Source of the DNA: Brevibacillus formosus
Lineage (GTDB): Bacteria > Bacillota > Bacilli > Brevibacillales > Brevibacillaceae
NCBI RefSeq assembly: GCF_003013405.1
Contig: NZ_PXZL01000020.1
Location: forward strand, 186,001 to 250,000
Reading direction: 5' to 3'
Length of the DNA stretch: 64,000 bases
Below, piece by piece: positions 1 to 8,301 of the stretch. Position numbers and translations under genes: made by a program. The notes below the pieces were generated by a model that ran no database searches, had not been told where the DNA came from, and saw only the letters and a program-made list of their open reading frames with translations. Positions within the stretch are counted from its first letter, which is position 1. Each line of letters begins with the position of its first letter.

Positions 1-75
1 TTCCTGCAATTTCCCGTTTTCCAAAAATGCGATGCGGATGCTGCCACCTTGTGCACTGATCGCTACTTGCTTCAC
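1..75 (-). CDS. rng: Ribonuclease G/E family protein, 5' end only
   Basis: Only the first 25 codons lie in the window; the gene runs off the left edge. The peptide (MKQVAISAQGG..., then RIAFLENGKL) matches the start of RNase G/E proteins, in which an N-terminal strand carries an invariant pattern of the type 'R-A-LLENG-L'. Such enzymes are single-strand endoribonucleases for rRNA and mRNA processing. The GTG start at 75 is chosen because AAGGAG sits 8 bases upstream. An in-frame GTG two codons earlier has no suitable ribosome site. The position next to spoIVFB fits the region before the rplU operon in related genomes. The assignment rests on 25 residues plus context. Confidence 0.6.
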   Translation of the reverse strand, partial: MKQVAISAQGGSIRIAFLENGKLQE

Positions 76-182
76 TGCCTTCACTCCTTATTCCCCGTGC
101 AAACATTGCCCAAAAGAAGGATAACCGGGCTCATAGGAAGTAATCTAACATAGCTACCAAGTCAAGGTAAAGGAGAGAAACC

Positions 183-722
183 ATGATTCATGCTGGTGAT
201 CTTAAAATAAGAGCATTATCCCCCAACGATACCGCTCACCTAGTCAAATGGCTTTCTGACGAGCGCGTTTTGGCCTATTATGAAGGTCGCGATCGTCCAC
301 ATGACGAGTCCCTCGTGCAGCAAAGCTTTTTTCCGGAAGAGGACGGTGAAACCCGCTGCCTGATTTTGTACACGGACAAACCAATTGGCTATGCCCAATT
401 TTATCCACTCGATGCCCCGGAAAAACAATTGTATGGGTATGCAAAAGACGATGTTGTCTACGGCATGGACCAGTTCATCGGAGAGCCTGCTTACTGGAAT
501 CGTGGAATCGGCACTCAGCTCGTTAAAGCCATCCTCCACTATCTCCACACGGAAAAACGTGTACAAAAAGTAGCGATTGACCCGCAAGCCTGGAATGAAC
601 GAGCCCTCCGTTGCTACGAAAAATGTGGCTTTCGAAAAGTAAAAGAGCTTCCTCTGCACGAATGGCACGAAGGAAGCATGCGTGATTGCTGGCTGATGGA
701 ATGGATCGCTCCTGCTGATTAA
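183..722 (+). CDS. GNAT N-acetyltransferase, AAC(6')-like
   Basis: A 179-residue acetyl-CoA-dependent N-acyltransferase of the GNAT fold. Visible landmarks are the run FIGEPAYWNRGIGTQLV (about residues 99-115), which carries the acetyl-CoA pyrophosphate-binding R-G-x-G-T loop, then the DPQAWNERALRCYEKCGF segment (about 133-150) typical of motif B. The order 'QFY..D....YG.D.FIGEP..WNRGIGT' is that of the aminoglycoside 6'-N-acetyltransferase/Acetyltransf_8 group, so an aminoglycoside or another amine could be the substrate; this is not provable from sequence. The ribosome site AAGGAGAG lies 6 bases before the ATG. It is one of few plus-strand genes here and converges on spoIVFB with a 10-base gap. 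Confidence 0.8.
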   Translation: MIHAGDLKIRALSPNDTAHLVKWLSDERVLAYYEGRDRPHDESLVQQSFFPEEDGETRCLILYTDKPIGYAQFYPLDAPEKQLYGYAKDDVVYGMDQFIGEPAYWNRGIGTQLVKAILHYLHTEKRVQKVAIDPQAWNERALRCYEKCGFRKVKELPLHEWHEGSMRDCWLMEWIAPAD

Positions 723-732
723 GGACCAAAGA

Positions 733-1569
733 CTATAGGAGCTTGCCCACTGCGGCATCGTGCTTTTGCTCAAACAAAAGGGCATGCAAAAGCTGTTCCT
801 CTGCCAAGAGACCCGCCCCTTGCACGTAGAAGAGATGGGAGCATCCCCGCCGCAGCTTGTGCGAGACAGCTAGTACCGTTTCCTCGGGATGCACGCGTAT
901 CGCTTGAACAGCAGCTTCTTCTCGCTGCCGGTCGTACTTTTCCACCAGGAAGCGAAAAAATTGATAAGGAAACCGTAAAAATGCCTGAATGTTCAACACC
1001 AATAAATAAATCCCGATAACTGCTATGTTGTACTTCAACTCCAAGCTGGACATCCCCACCATGATCCCTGCAAACAGCGTACTCCCTGTCATCGATATCA
1101 TCGTTGCCTGCCTATACGACATAAACCAGCATAGAACAGCCAACAAGATTCTCCCGCCATCCAACGGCCAGATTGGCAACAGGTTAAACAGTGCAATCGT
1201 CAAATTGCTTACCAAGAAAAAGCGGGCCCACTCTTCTGTCCATATCCCCATAAACCAAAACAAATACGAGGCAGCCATCATCACCATATTTAAGAAGGGC
1301 CCTGCGAGTGCCACGACAATCTCATCCATTGGATCTGTTGCGTACGAGTCTTCCATTGTCGCTACTCCGCCAAAGGGCAGAAGCTGCACTTCTTTTACGG
1401 ACCATCCGAGCTCACGCGCCATCGCTACATGCCCCAATTCATGGATTAGCACGATGACAAACAACGTAATGACCTCCAAAAAATGGCCTGTCACCACGGA
1501 CAAGCCAATCACCGCCCAAAATAGCAGATGAATGCGAAACCGAATGTCGAGCCAGCCTCCCCTACTCAA
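733..1569 (-). CDS. spoIVFB: SpoIVFB-type intramembrane metalloprotease (M50)
   Basis: A 278-residue polytopic membrane protease of the site-2 family. The zinc site HELGH is at residues 43-47 and the third-ligand motif PLDGGR at about 135-140. The C-terminal 70 residues look like a CBS-type regulatory region. In B. subtilis SpoIVFB removes the pro-sequence of sigma-K in the outer forespore membrane during engulfment-dependent signalling, and SpoIVFA holds it inactive. The start is a TTG overlapping the last 8 bases of spoIVFA, implying translational coupling. The N-terminus (GGWLDIRFRIH) aligns by eye with the B. subtilis protein from that start. Confidence 0.9.
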   Translation of the reverse strand: MSRGGWLDIRFRIHLLFWAVIGLSVVTGHFLEVITLFVIVLIHELGHVAMARELGWSVKEVQLLPFGGVATMEDSYATDPMDEIVVALAGPFLNMVMMAASYLFWFMGIWTEEWARFFLVSNLTIALFNLLPIWPLDGGRILLAVLCWFMSYRQATMISMTGSTLFAGIMVGMSSLELKYNIAVIGIYLLVLNIQAFLRFPYQFFRFLVEKYDRQREEAAVQAIRVHPEETVLAVSHKLRRGCSHLFYVQGAGLLAEEQLLHALLFEQKHDAAVGKLL

Positions 1570-2347
1570 ACGGAATCACTTCCAGGGGATTGACAAATTG
1601 CTCATTCACTTTCGCCCCTACATACAGATGACGTGATGTCTGATCCATTACCCGAGCGGTTCCTATGACTTTACCAGGTGTAAGAACCTCGTCCTTCGTC
1701 ACCCCTATACTATCGAGATTGCCCAGCCATATTTCCCGCCCTTTGGTTAGACGAACAATCACTGTCGTCCCATAATCAGGCTTTTCACCGACAAAAGCAA
1801 CCCAGCCCGCTTCTCCGATCGTGATTTGATCGTTCATTCCTGTATTCAGGATCACATTTGCGCTCTCTGGATCATAGGATCTTACGATTTTCCAGCTACT
1901 GGGGAGCTTCCACACAGCACCTGCGTCCTTCGTTGTGCTCGTGGCTGGCACGGCAGGCGGATTGGTAGGTATCGAAGGAAGCATCGTCGGAATCGGACCA
2001 AATCTCGCTTCATACCAGTCCGCTACTCCTGAAAAATTAAAATCCCGTGTCATGACTTCCCTCGCGGAGCTTTTCCAAGAGGCAGGGATCAGCGTTGTTT
2101 GAAACAATACATAAGCAGCACCAATCAACAAGACAGATGCTAAAATTTGCACGCCCCACTTTTCATGGGACGGTGGCTGGTCCATCAGATCGTTCTCGCG
2201 CGGCGAGTAACTGAATGGGTTTGGCGTTTCTTCGATCGGATCTTTCCAATCATCAACGTACGGAGTGTAGCTGTCTCGTGACTGTGATCGGATTCGTTCC
2301 AAACGCTCCCTCCGTCTTTCTTTTACACGATCTACTCTTTCAAACAT
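1562..2347 (-). CDS. spoIVFA: SpoIVFA-type regulator with degenerate M23 domain
   Basis: A 261-residue protein directly upstream of and overlapping spoIVFB. A charged N-terminus rich in Arg/Glu is followed by one membrane segment (VQILASVLLIGAAYVLF) and a C-terminal LytM/M23-like beta domain. The metal motifs of active M23 peptidases are absent: the usual Y-G-H-L is WLGNLD, and the H-x-H position reads RHLYVG. This agrees with the known non-catalytic role of SpoIVFA as an inhibitor and scaffold for SpoIVFB in the forespore membrane. ATG 2347 is preferred because GGAGGG lies about 7 bases upstream; an in-frame TTG at 2368 lacks a site. A weak sigma-E-like promoter (CATAAA, 15 bases, CATAGGAT) lies upstream. 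Confidence 0.85.
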   Translation of the reverse strand: MFERVDRVKERRRERLERIRSQSRDSYTPYVDDWKDPIEETPNPFSYSPRENDLMDQPPSHEKWGVQILASVLLIGAAYVLFQTTLIPASWKSSAREVMTRDFNFSGVADWYEARFGPIPTMLPSIPTNPPAVPATSTTKDAGAVWKLPSSWKIVRSYDPESANVILNTGMNDQITIGEAGWVAFVGEKPDYGTTVIVRLTKGREIWLGNLDSIGVTKDEVLTPGKVIGTARVMDQTSRHLYVGAKVNEQFVNPLEVIPFE

Positions 2348-2456
2348 GTCCATCCCTCCGCAGGCCAAGCCTTTAGTATCATCCTATGACTTGTCTACCT
2401 GCTTTATGACGGCCGTCCCCCCTCTCCAATGCCCAGCGTATCGGGTGGAAACACGC

Positions 2457-2489
2457 AAAAAAGACAGTCTCCCTATTGAGAGACTGCCT
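2457..2489 (-). terminator. Intrinsic terminator of the cold shock gene
   Basis: On the minus strand a hairpin GCAGTCTC / GGGAGACTGT with a short loop is followed by CTTTTTTG. It lies 15 bases after the cold shock gene stop codon. Confidence 0.85.
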
Positions 2490-2503
2490 TTGAATCGTTA
2501 ATT

Positions 2504-2704
2504 TTACAGTTTAGTTACGCTAGCAGCTTGTGGTCCACGGCTACCTTGAACGATTTCGAACTCAACCTTTTGACCTTCATCAAGAGATTTGAAACCTTCT
2601 GACTGGATTGCGCTGTAGTGTACGAATACGTCGTCGCCACCCTCAACTTGGATGAAGCCGTATCCTTTTTCTGCGTTAAACCATTTTACGATACCTTGTT
2701 GCAT
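2504..2704 (-). CDS. csp: Cold shock protein (CspA/CspB family)
   Basis: A complete 66-residue single-domain cold shock protein, the usual length for the family. Both RNA-binding motifs are visible: RNP1 KGYGFI (residues 14-19) and RNP2 VFVHY (26-30). These proteins bind single-stranded RNA and DNA as RNA chaperones in the cytoplasm, helping translation and transcription antitermination after a temperature drop. The gene is monocistronic: it has its own terminator and an untranslated upstream region of over 200 bases. AGGGAGG lies just upstream of the ATG. The exact paralogue letter cannot be assigned by eye. Confidence 0.95.
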   Translation of the reverse strand: MQQGIVKWFNAEKGYGFIQVEGGDDVFVHYSAIQSEGFKSLDEGQKVEFEIVQGSRGPQAASVTKL

Positions 2705-2947
2705 GAAACAAAACCTCCCTGAACATTACGCCCCACGAGGCGAAAGAGTGTAGCGTTAACCTCTTTTTTACAGATAAGCCTTTTGCGTCAAGGAAAAAAA
2801 GTCATACGAATTGCGATTGACAATTGGTGACGTCACTCACAATACGTACGACTCCATACCAATCAATCAAACACTATAACTTGTAAAAATGGTTAACTTA
2901 GGATGATTTTAGCATAAGTATTTGCATTTGTCACGCATTTCGTGAGT
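2705..2947 (-). promoter_or_regulatory. Upstream/5' leader region of the cold shock gene
   Basis: This stretch, with the adjoining repeat to 3007, holds no gene. On the minus strand it contains several AT-rich promoter-like blocks (for example TTGACG near 2797 and TTTACA near 2887) and a perfect 10-base palindrome GTGACGTCAC near 2830. A long leader is typical of cold-inducible csp mRNAs, but I cannot place the transcription start. Confidence 0.4.
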
Positions 2948-3007
2948 GTTCAAAAAGTCTTCGATTCAGCACGGAGAAAGTGGCGAGAACCTGAAGACTT
3001 TTTAAAC
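2948..3007. repeat. Short copy of an interspersed inverted-repeat element
   Basis: Starts GTTCAAAAAGTC and ends GACTTTTTAAAC, with AGTCTTC/GAAGACT arms. The inner part (AGCACGGAGAAAGTGGCGAGAACC, given here as AGCAC, GAGAA, GGCGAGAACC) is shared with the longer element at 44381-44546. It lies directly after the rodA stop codon and could form a hairpin with a T-tract, so it may double as the terminator of the shape operon. Confidence 0.65.
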
Positions 3008-3014
3008 AAACTCT

Positions 3015-4145
3015 TTAATCAAAACGCAACTTGTCCTTGCGCATCCCAATGTTGAGTACCACACCAATGATCAGAAAGTTGGTTACAAGCGAGCTCCCTC
3101 CGTAGCTAATGAACGGAAGCGGAATACCCGTAATCGGCATCAACTGAATCGTCATCCCGATGTTCTCAAAGATCTGGAAGGTGAGCATCCCTACGACACC
3201 CGCGACAACGTAGGCGCCGAACGGATCTTTTGCCTCCATGGCAATGCGAATCATTCTGTAAATCAAGACGAAAAACAAAATCATCAGCAATCCTGCTCCG
3301 ACAAAGCCCAGCTTTTCTGCAATGACCGTAAAGATAAAATCACTTTCTCCTACCGGCACCCATCCAAAGCTCGCTTGTGTCGGCGTTTCAAGCCCTTTTC
3401 CGAACAGTTGCCCTGAACCGATAGCAATTAATGCTTGCTTGAGCTGGAAGCCTCGTCCCATCGGTTCAAGATCGGGGTTCATCCAAAAGACGATCCGATC
3501 CCATTGATACGGCTTGATAATCTTGAAAAAGATATCCTGCTTGTATTGATACAATAGTGTCATAGCGGCAAAAAAGCTGCCGACCAGTCCACCCATATAC
3601 AATACATGCTTCATCCGTATACCACCAACGATTAGCATAGTGGCAAGCATACCCGTATAGACCATTGCGGTACCCAAATCGGGCTGAACCAAAATCAAAA
3701 GCAATGGTACGCCAACCAAGGCCATTACCGGAATCAGTTTGTAAAAGTAGTAAAAGCGGTCCGGATCGTTTGCCCTCTTGGACAAGAAGCGGGCCACCGT
3801 TATGATCGTGAACAGCTTCATCGGTTCAGAAGGCTGAAACAAGATAATACCAAGGTTATACCAGCTCGTCGTATTGTTAATGGGCTTCGTTTGAAATACC
3901 CCGATCAAAAGAATCAGACCGAGTGCATATAAGACATAAGCCATGTTGTGGAATAGGCGATAGTCAAATAGCAATGTCACACCCAGCACAATAAAGCCAA
4001 TGACATACCAAAGGACCTGCTGATGCGCCTTATCTACACCTGCCGCAGAACCGGAAATCCCCAGATAACTGAAGATACCTAGGCCTGCCAAAATCAAAAT
4101 GATGGTCCAGTCAATTGTTTTTAAATGACGTTTTTCCAGGTCCAT
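3015..4145 (-). CDS. rodA: RodA/FtsW-family SEDS glycosyltransferase
   Basis: A 376-residue polytopic membrane protein (about ten hydrophobic segments) of the SEDS family, which polymerises lipid II into glycan strands together with a class B PBP. Family landmarks are GRGFQLKQALIAIGSGQLFGKG in the large central loop region and the C-terminal ISYGGSSL. It follows minD in the mreBCD-mrdA-minCD run, and the cognate PBP2 (mrdA) is in the same cluster, so RodA (elongation) is more likely than FtsW or SpoVE. AGGAGG lies 7 bases before the ATG. It is probably the last gene of the operon. Confidence 0.92.
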   Translation of the reverse strand: MDLEKRHLKTIDWTIILILAGLGIFSYLGISGSAAGVDKAHQQVLWYVIGFIVLGVTLLFDYRLFHNMAYVLYALGLILLIGVFQTKPINNTTSWYNLGIILFQPSEPMKLFTIITVARFLSKRANDPDRFYYFYKLIPVMALVGVPLLLILVQPDLGTAMVYTGMLATMLIVGGIRMKHVLYMGGLVGSFFAAMTLLYQYKQDIFFKIIKPYQWDRIVFWMNPDLEPMGRGFQLKQALIAIGSGQLFGKGLETPTQASFGWVPVGESDFIFTVIAEKLGFVGAGLLMILFFVLIYRMIRIAMEAKDPFGAYVVAGVVGMLTFQIFENIGMTIQLMPITGIPLPFISYGGSSLVTNFLIIGVVLNIGMRKDKLRFD

Positions 4146-4203
4146 CCGTTTCCTCCTAGAAAACGTGACTCCCCTCTATAGAAAGAAGGGAGCCAAGTAT
4201 TAC

Positions 4204-4998
4204 CTATTTTAATCCAAAGAATTTACGCATTTTGTGGAACACGCCCGCTTTTTCTTCCAATGGTTGCAATGGAACAGCTTCACCCAAAAGGCGTCGGGCA
4301 ACGTTCCGATAGGCGATGGAACCACGCGATTCATGGTTCATCACAGCCGGCTCACCTTGGTTCGCGGATTTAATGATATGATCATCATCCGGCACTACGC
4401 CAATTAAGTCAATGGCTAACAAATCCAAAATGTCTTCTACATCCAGCATGTCGCCATTTTTCACCATATGGGAGCGAACGCGGTTGATCACCAGCTTAGG
4501 CATTCCGATTTTTTCTCGCTCTAATAGGCCAATAATCCTATCAGCATCGCGCACAGCGGCTTTTTCAGGTGTAGTCACGACGATTGCTTGATCTGCTCCT
4601 GCCACCGCATTGCGGAAGCCTTGCTCAATACCCGCAGGGCAATCTATGATGACATAATCATATTCCCGCTTCAGCTGCGTAATGATTTCCTCCATTTGCT
4701 CAGGAGTTACTGCGGATTTGTCCTTGGTCTGAGCAGCCGGGAGCAATGCCAGATTTTCAAACCGCTTGTCTTTGATCAGAGCTTGTGGCAGTCGGCATGC
4801 GCCTTCGGCAACGTCTACCAGATCATAAATAATTCGGTTCTCAAGTCCCATGACTACATCCAGATTGCGCAAGCCAATATCGGTATCTACCATGCACACT
4901 TTTTGTCCCAACAATGCGAGCGCCGTTCCCAAATTGGCGGAAGTGGTCGTCTTACCCACGCCGCCTTTACCGGAAGTTATGACAATTCCTATCCCCAC
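4204..4998 (-). CDS. minD: Septum site-determining ATPase MinD
   Basis: A 264-residue ParA/MinD P-loop ATPase. The deviant Walker A box GKGGVGKTT is at about residues 10-18, and the C-terminal amphipathic membrane-targeting helix is KMRKFFGLK. ATP-bound MinD dimers sit on the membrane, recruit MinC and keep FtsZ rings away from the poles. The GTG start at 4998 has AGAGGAGG 7 bases upstream; an earlier in-frame start at 5022 overlaps minC. No minE is present; related spore formers use DivIVA/MinJ instead, which would be encoded elsewhere. Confidence 0.95.
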   Translation of the reverse strand: MGIGIVITSGKGGVGKTTTSANLGTALALLGQKVCMVDTDIGLRNLDVVMGLENRIIYDLVDVAEGACRLPQALIKDKRFENLALLPAAQTKDKSAVTPEQMEEIITQLKREYDYVIIDCPAGIEQGFRNAVAGADQAIVVTTPEKAAVRDADRIIGLLEREKIGMPKLVINRVRSHMVKNGDMLDVEDILDLLAIDLIGVVPDDDHIIKSANQGEPAVMNHESRGSIAYRNVARRLLGEAVPLQPLEEKAGVFHKMRKFFGLK

Positions 4999-5018
4999 GT
5001 CCGTTCCTCCTCTTTCCC

Positions 5019-5696
5019 TCAACCCTCACGCTTTTTCTCACCCAATTCAGGGCGGATTCGCGACAAGTAGTTCATTTTCGCTACCAGCATGATCTCATTT
5101 TCCAGATAGGCAAATTCTGTGCCTCCAGAATTATTCGTCCATTCCTCACCCGGCTTGCTAATCACATCTGCAATCCGCAACTGTGTAGGACTCATGACTG
5201 CAGCCGCAATAATTACCTGTGAGTCACCGGAAATACCTGCGTGCGCGTACCCTCTGAGATGCCCCAGCACGTAAATGCTTCCTGTGCTGCGAACCGTCCC
5301 CCCGGGATTGACATCTCCCAATAAGAGCAAATCACCGTCAAACTCCAGAACTTGCCCAGAGCGTACCGTATTTACCTGTATGGAAAAATGGGTTTTCAGG
5401 CGTTCAGCCATAGCTTCTTCCCGCGTGATCAAATCAGATTCGATTGTATGGATCACCAGGTTGCCCTTCGTTCGAATAATTTGAGTCAACTGCTCTTGTT
5501 GCTCGGGTGAGCAGTATCGTTTTCCCAATTTTATAGATACCCGAATGAGTGGCCCCGACAAAATCTGTTGGTGGCTATGCTCTATTTTTTCACGCATATC
5601 GGCCAGCAGTTCGTCGAAGGAACAGGTATCATCCATAAAGAAGACGAGCCCCTCTTTAGTCCCTTTGATCGTGACCTTGCTTTTCACAGTCGTCAC
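5019..5696 (-). CDS. minC: Septum site-determining protein MinC
   Basis: About 225 residues: an N-terminal domain starting at VTIKGTKEGLVFFMDD that antagonises FtsZ assembly, and a C-terminal right-handed beta-helix domain (GSIYVLGHLRGYAHAG) that binds MinD and dimerises. GTG 5696 is chosen because GAGGTG lies 6 bases upstream and it gives the usual family N-terminus. An in-frame ATG at 5720 adds eight residues but has no clear ribosome site, so the start is uncertain. minD follows after a 20-base gap. About 150 bases of non-coding sequence separate it from mrdA, leaving room for an internal promoter. Confidence 0.93.
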   Translation of the reverse strand: MTTVKSKVTIKGTKEGLVFFMDDTCSFDELLADMREKIEHSHQQILSGPLIRVSIKLGKRYCSPEQQEQLTQIIRTKGNLVIHTIESDLITREEAMAERLKTHFSIQVNTVRSGQVLEFDGDLLLLGDVNPGGTVRSTGSIYVLGHLRGYAHAGISGDSQVIIAAAVMSPTQLRIADVISKPGEEWTNNSGGTEFAYLENEIMLVAKMNYLSRIRPELGEKKREG

Positions 5697-5847
5697 CGGT
5701 TTCACCTCGACCGATACCATTCGCCATGTAGAAAGATTTTTCCTGCTCTGCGTGAAAAAATTGCCGAATCGGGTCAGATGGTGGCGTTTTACAAGAGCTT
5801 GACTCGATTATTCGCTTGGGCTTAATTGCCCTGGACAACCATTGCGG

Positions 5848-8280
5848 TTACCTAGAGGACGGTGGATTCGGCTTCGGAACCCCACCAGTAAGGACACCTG
5901 GATTCAGTTCATTGTAAGCTTCGAGCAATCGACGCGAGATCGGACCAGTAGCATCAGAACTGGATGTACCATCTCTCAAACTGTTCGGCGCAACGACGAC
6001 GAAAACCAGTTGAGGATTTTCATAAGGTGCAAAGCCGACAACCAGTGCGTTTTCCGCTGGCTGCGACGTTTGTGCCGTACCAGACTTGGCTGCAACCGTG
6101 AAAGGCAACCCATTGAATCGTTGAACGGTACCACCTGGCTGAGTTACCAACCGCATCCCTTCTTTTACCACCTGAATATACTTCGGATCGATATCAACCC
6201 GGTTGAGCACTTCTGGTTCAATAACCGAGAGTGTTTGACCTGGTTTCTTCGGATCGGTGGTTCCTTTGCGAATTTCTTTTACAAGATGGGGGCGTACCCG
6301 ATATCCTCCATTGGCAATGGTCGATACGTATTGACCCAGCTGCATCGGCGTGAACAGGTCATATTGACCGATCATCACGTCGGCCAAGTTCCCGAAGTAC
6401 AAGTTCTGGTTTTCCCAACCGGTATGTTCATTCGGCAGATCCACACCCGTTTTCACACCAAGACCAAACTGGGCATTGTAGTAATCATAGACAGAGAACT
6501 GCTTCTCCCAGCCATCTTTCCCTTTTCTTGATAAACGAATCGCCATTTCGTACATATACGTATTGTTGGACACCTGCAAAGCACGACGAGCGTTAACAGG
6601 TCCATGACCACTTGCTTTCCAGTTGCGTTTATACGTGTTACCGACTTTCAAGCCGCCTCGGTCATAGATGACTTCGTTCGGTGTAGTCAGCCCCTCCTGA
6701 AGCGCAATCATGACAGACAGTGGTTTGTAGGTAGAAGCAGGTGGGTACGGTGTATAAATGAATCGGTTTGATTCGTTCGGCAAAATAAGCGAGGCGTAAT
6801 TCTCGTTGAATTTCTTGCGGTCGTAATACAGATTCAAATTGTAATCTGGATAACTCGCCATCGCCAATATTTCGCCCGTATTTGGATTCATCACCAATAC
6901 ATGTGCGTCTTTAAATTCTTTTGGTGTAGACGGACGCTTCTTGAATGCTTCAACCTCTTCTTTCAAGATGGCCTCTACCTTGCTTTGATAACGCCAGTCC
7001 ATAGCCAAAACAAGATCGTTTCCAGGTTCAGGGTCTTGGCGCATCTGCTTCTCTACCGTCTCCGAATTTTTGTTCACGTGCACTTCCATAATCCCGTTTT
7101 TGCCGCGCAAATAACGTTCATAGGAGCTCTCCAGCCCGGTTACACCGACACGGTCGATAGCGTTGTAGCCTTGTGCCTGATATTCTTTCAAGCTCTCAGG
7201 ACGAATCGCATTGATGTACCCGAGAAAGTGAGTACCAAATGCCGAACCATCTGGATCTTCGAAAATTTGGCGAACAGGCTCCAGCTCCACACTAATTCCC
7301 GGCAGCTCGGTTCGTCGTTCTTCGATTTGGAACATTTCTTGCTCAGTGATGTTGACCTTGACACGTCTCGGAATATAGCTGGCCATCTGCGGTGAACGCA
7401 TCTCCTGCAGCAAAGAGAGCTTGTGCCACTGAAATTGGCGTTGCTGCTCTGTCAACGGCAGTTTGATATCCATGTCGAACAATGAGGCATAGCGCAACAA
7501 ATCCATGTCAGACTTATCTGCTAAGCCTTGGGGTGTTGGCAAAGCTCCGATCTGCTCCTTCACTTTTTTGGCGAGCTCATTGCGATCTTCTTTGTCCAAT
7601 TTCAGAGCGAGGGTCATATTGGCGTTTATCGCCATTTTCAGCAGCTCGAAGTCCGAAGTGTTCGCTTCCGTAATAGCGGGTGTACCTGGCTTGGCTGCAT
7701 TCAGTTTCTTAAAAAGGTCTGCTCTCTCCTTGTCATCAAAAGGAGAACGAACGCGCATCCCCAGATATACGGCAGTTTTTACCAGATCAAAATCAGACAT
7801 CTGATCGACGGTCTCTACTTTCGGAACGACTTTTAACTTCCCTGCAACCTTTGCCTTGAGATCGTTTGTTTCTTGCGCATTGAAAGCAACTGGCAAAGTT
7901 GATCTCAGTTCAATCGTCTTTTTTAACAGTTCCTTGTCCGTACCAATTTTGCCGCCATCGGGGATGAGGATTTTTGCCAGACGATCCGCGACTTTCTCTT
8001 CATCAATGTCCTGCCCTTGTTCTTCAACGTATTGAACAGTGTACACAGGCTTATTCGAAACGAGTACCTCGCCATTTTTATCCAAGATGCGGCCGCGAGG
8101 AGCGGAAATCGGCAGTTCACGAATACTGAACTTTTCCAATTCATGCTTGTACTGTTCACCTTCCACCAGCTGCACGAAGGCCAGCCGCAAAATAACGGCG
8201 GCGAAGAACATAAATACAATCACAAACAATATATTGAGCCGAATAGGTATGTCTGATTTCGGTTCTTTAACTTCTTCCAC
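5848..8280 (-). CDS. mrdA: Class B penicillin-binding protein 2 (elongasome transpeptidase)
   Basis: An 810-residue membrane-anchored DD-transpeptidase that crosslinks peptidoglycan with RodA during elongation. One N-terminal membrane segment (about 12-38) precedes the dimerisation/pedestal region. The catalytic domain has STYK at 516-519 (acylated Ser516), SNN at 571-573 and KSGTA at 731-735. It is longer than the roughly 700 residues usual in Bacilli. The extra length includes three tandem helical repeats starting with Ser-Asp at residues 162, 209 and 257. The GTG start at 8280 has AAAGGAGAGGAG upstream. mreD precedes it by 21 bases. Confidence 0.95.
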   Translation of the reverse strand: MEEVKEPKSDIPIRLNILFVIVFMFFAAVILRLAFVQLVEGEQYKHELEKFSIRELPISAPRGRILDKNGEVLVSNKPVYTVQYVEEQGQDIDEEKVADRLAKILIPDGGKIGTDKELLKKTIELRSTLPVAFNAQETNDLKAKVAGKLKVVPKVETVDQMSDFDLVKTAVYLGMRVRSPFDDKERADLFKKLNAAKPGTPAITEANTSDFELLKMAINANMTLALKLDKEDRNELAKKVKEQIGALPTPQGLADKSDMDLLRYASLFDMDIKLPLTEQQRQFQWHKLSLLQEMRSPQMASYIPRRVKVNITEQEMFQIEERRTELPGISVELEPVRQIFEDPDGSAFGTHFLGYINAIRPESLKEYQAQGYNAIDRVGVTGLESSYERYLRGKNGIMEVHVNKNSETVEKQMRQDPEPGNDLVLAMDWRYQSKVEAILKEEVEAFKKRPSTPKEFKDAHVLVMNPNTGEILAMASYPDYNLNLYYDRKKFNENYASLILPNESNRFIYTPYPPASTYKPLSVMIALQEGLTTPNEVIYDRGGLKVGNTYKRNWKASGHGPVNARRALQVSNNTYMYEMAIRLSRKGKDGWEKQFSVYDYYNAQFGLGVKTGVDLPNEHTGWENQNLYFGNLADVMIGQYDLFTPMQLGQYVSTIANGGYRVRPHLVKEIRKGTTDPKKPGQTLSVIEPEVLNRVDIDPKYIQVVKEGMRLVTQPGGTVQRFNGLPFTVAAKSGTAQTSQPAENALVVGFAPYENPQLVFVVVAPNSLRDGTSSSDATGPISRRLLEAYNELNPGVLTGGVPKPNPPSSR

Positions 8281-8301
8281 GAACTCTCCTCTCCTTTGTC
8301 C

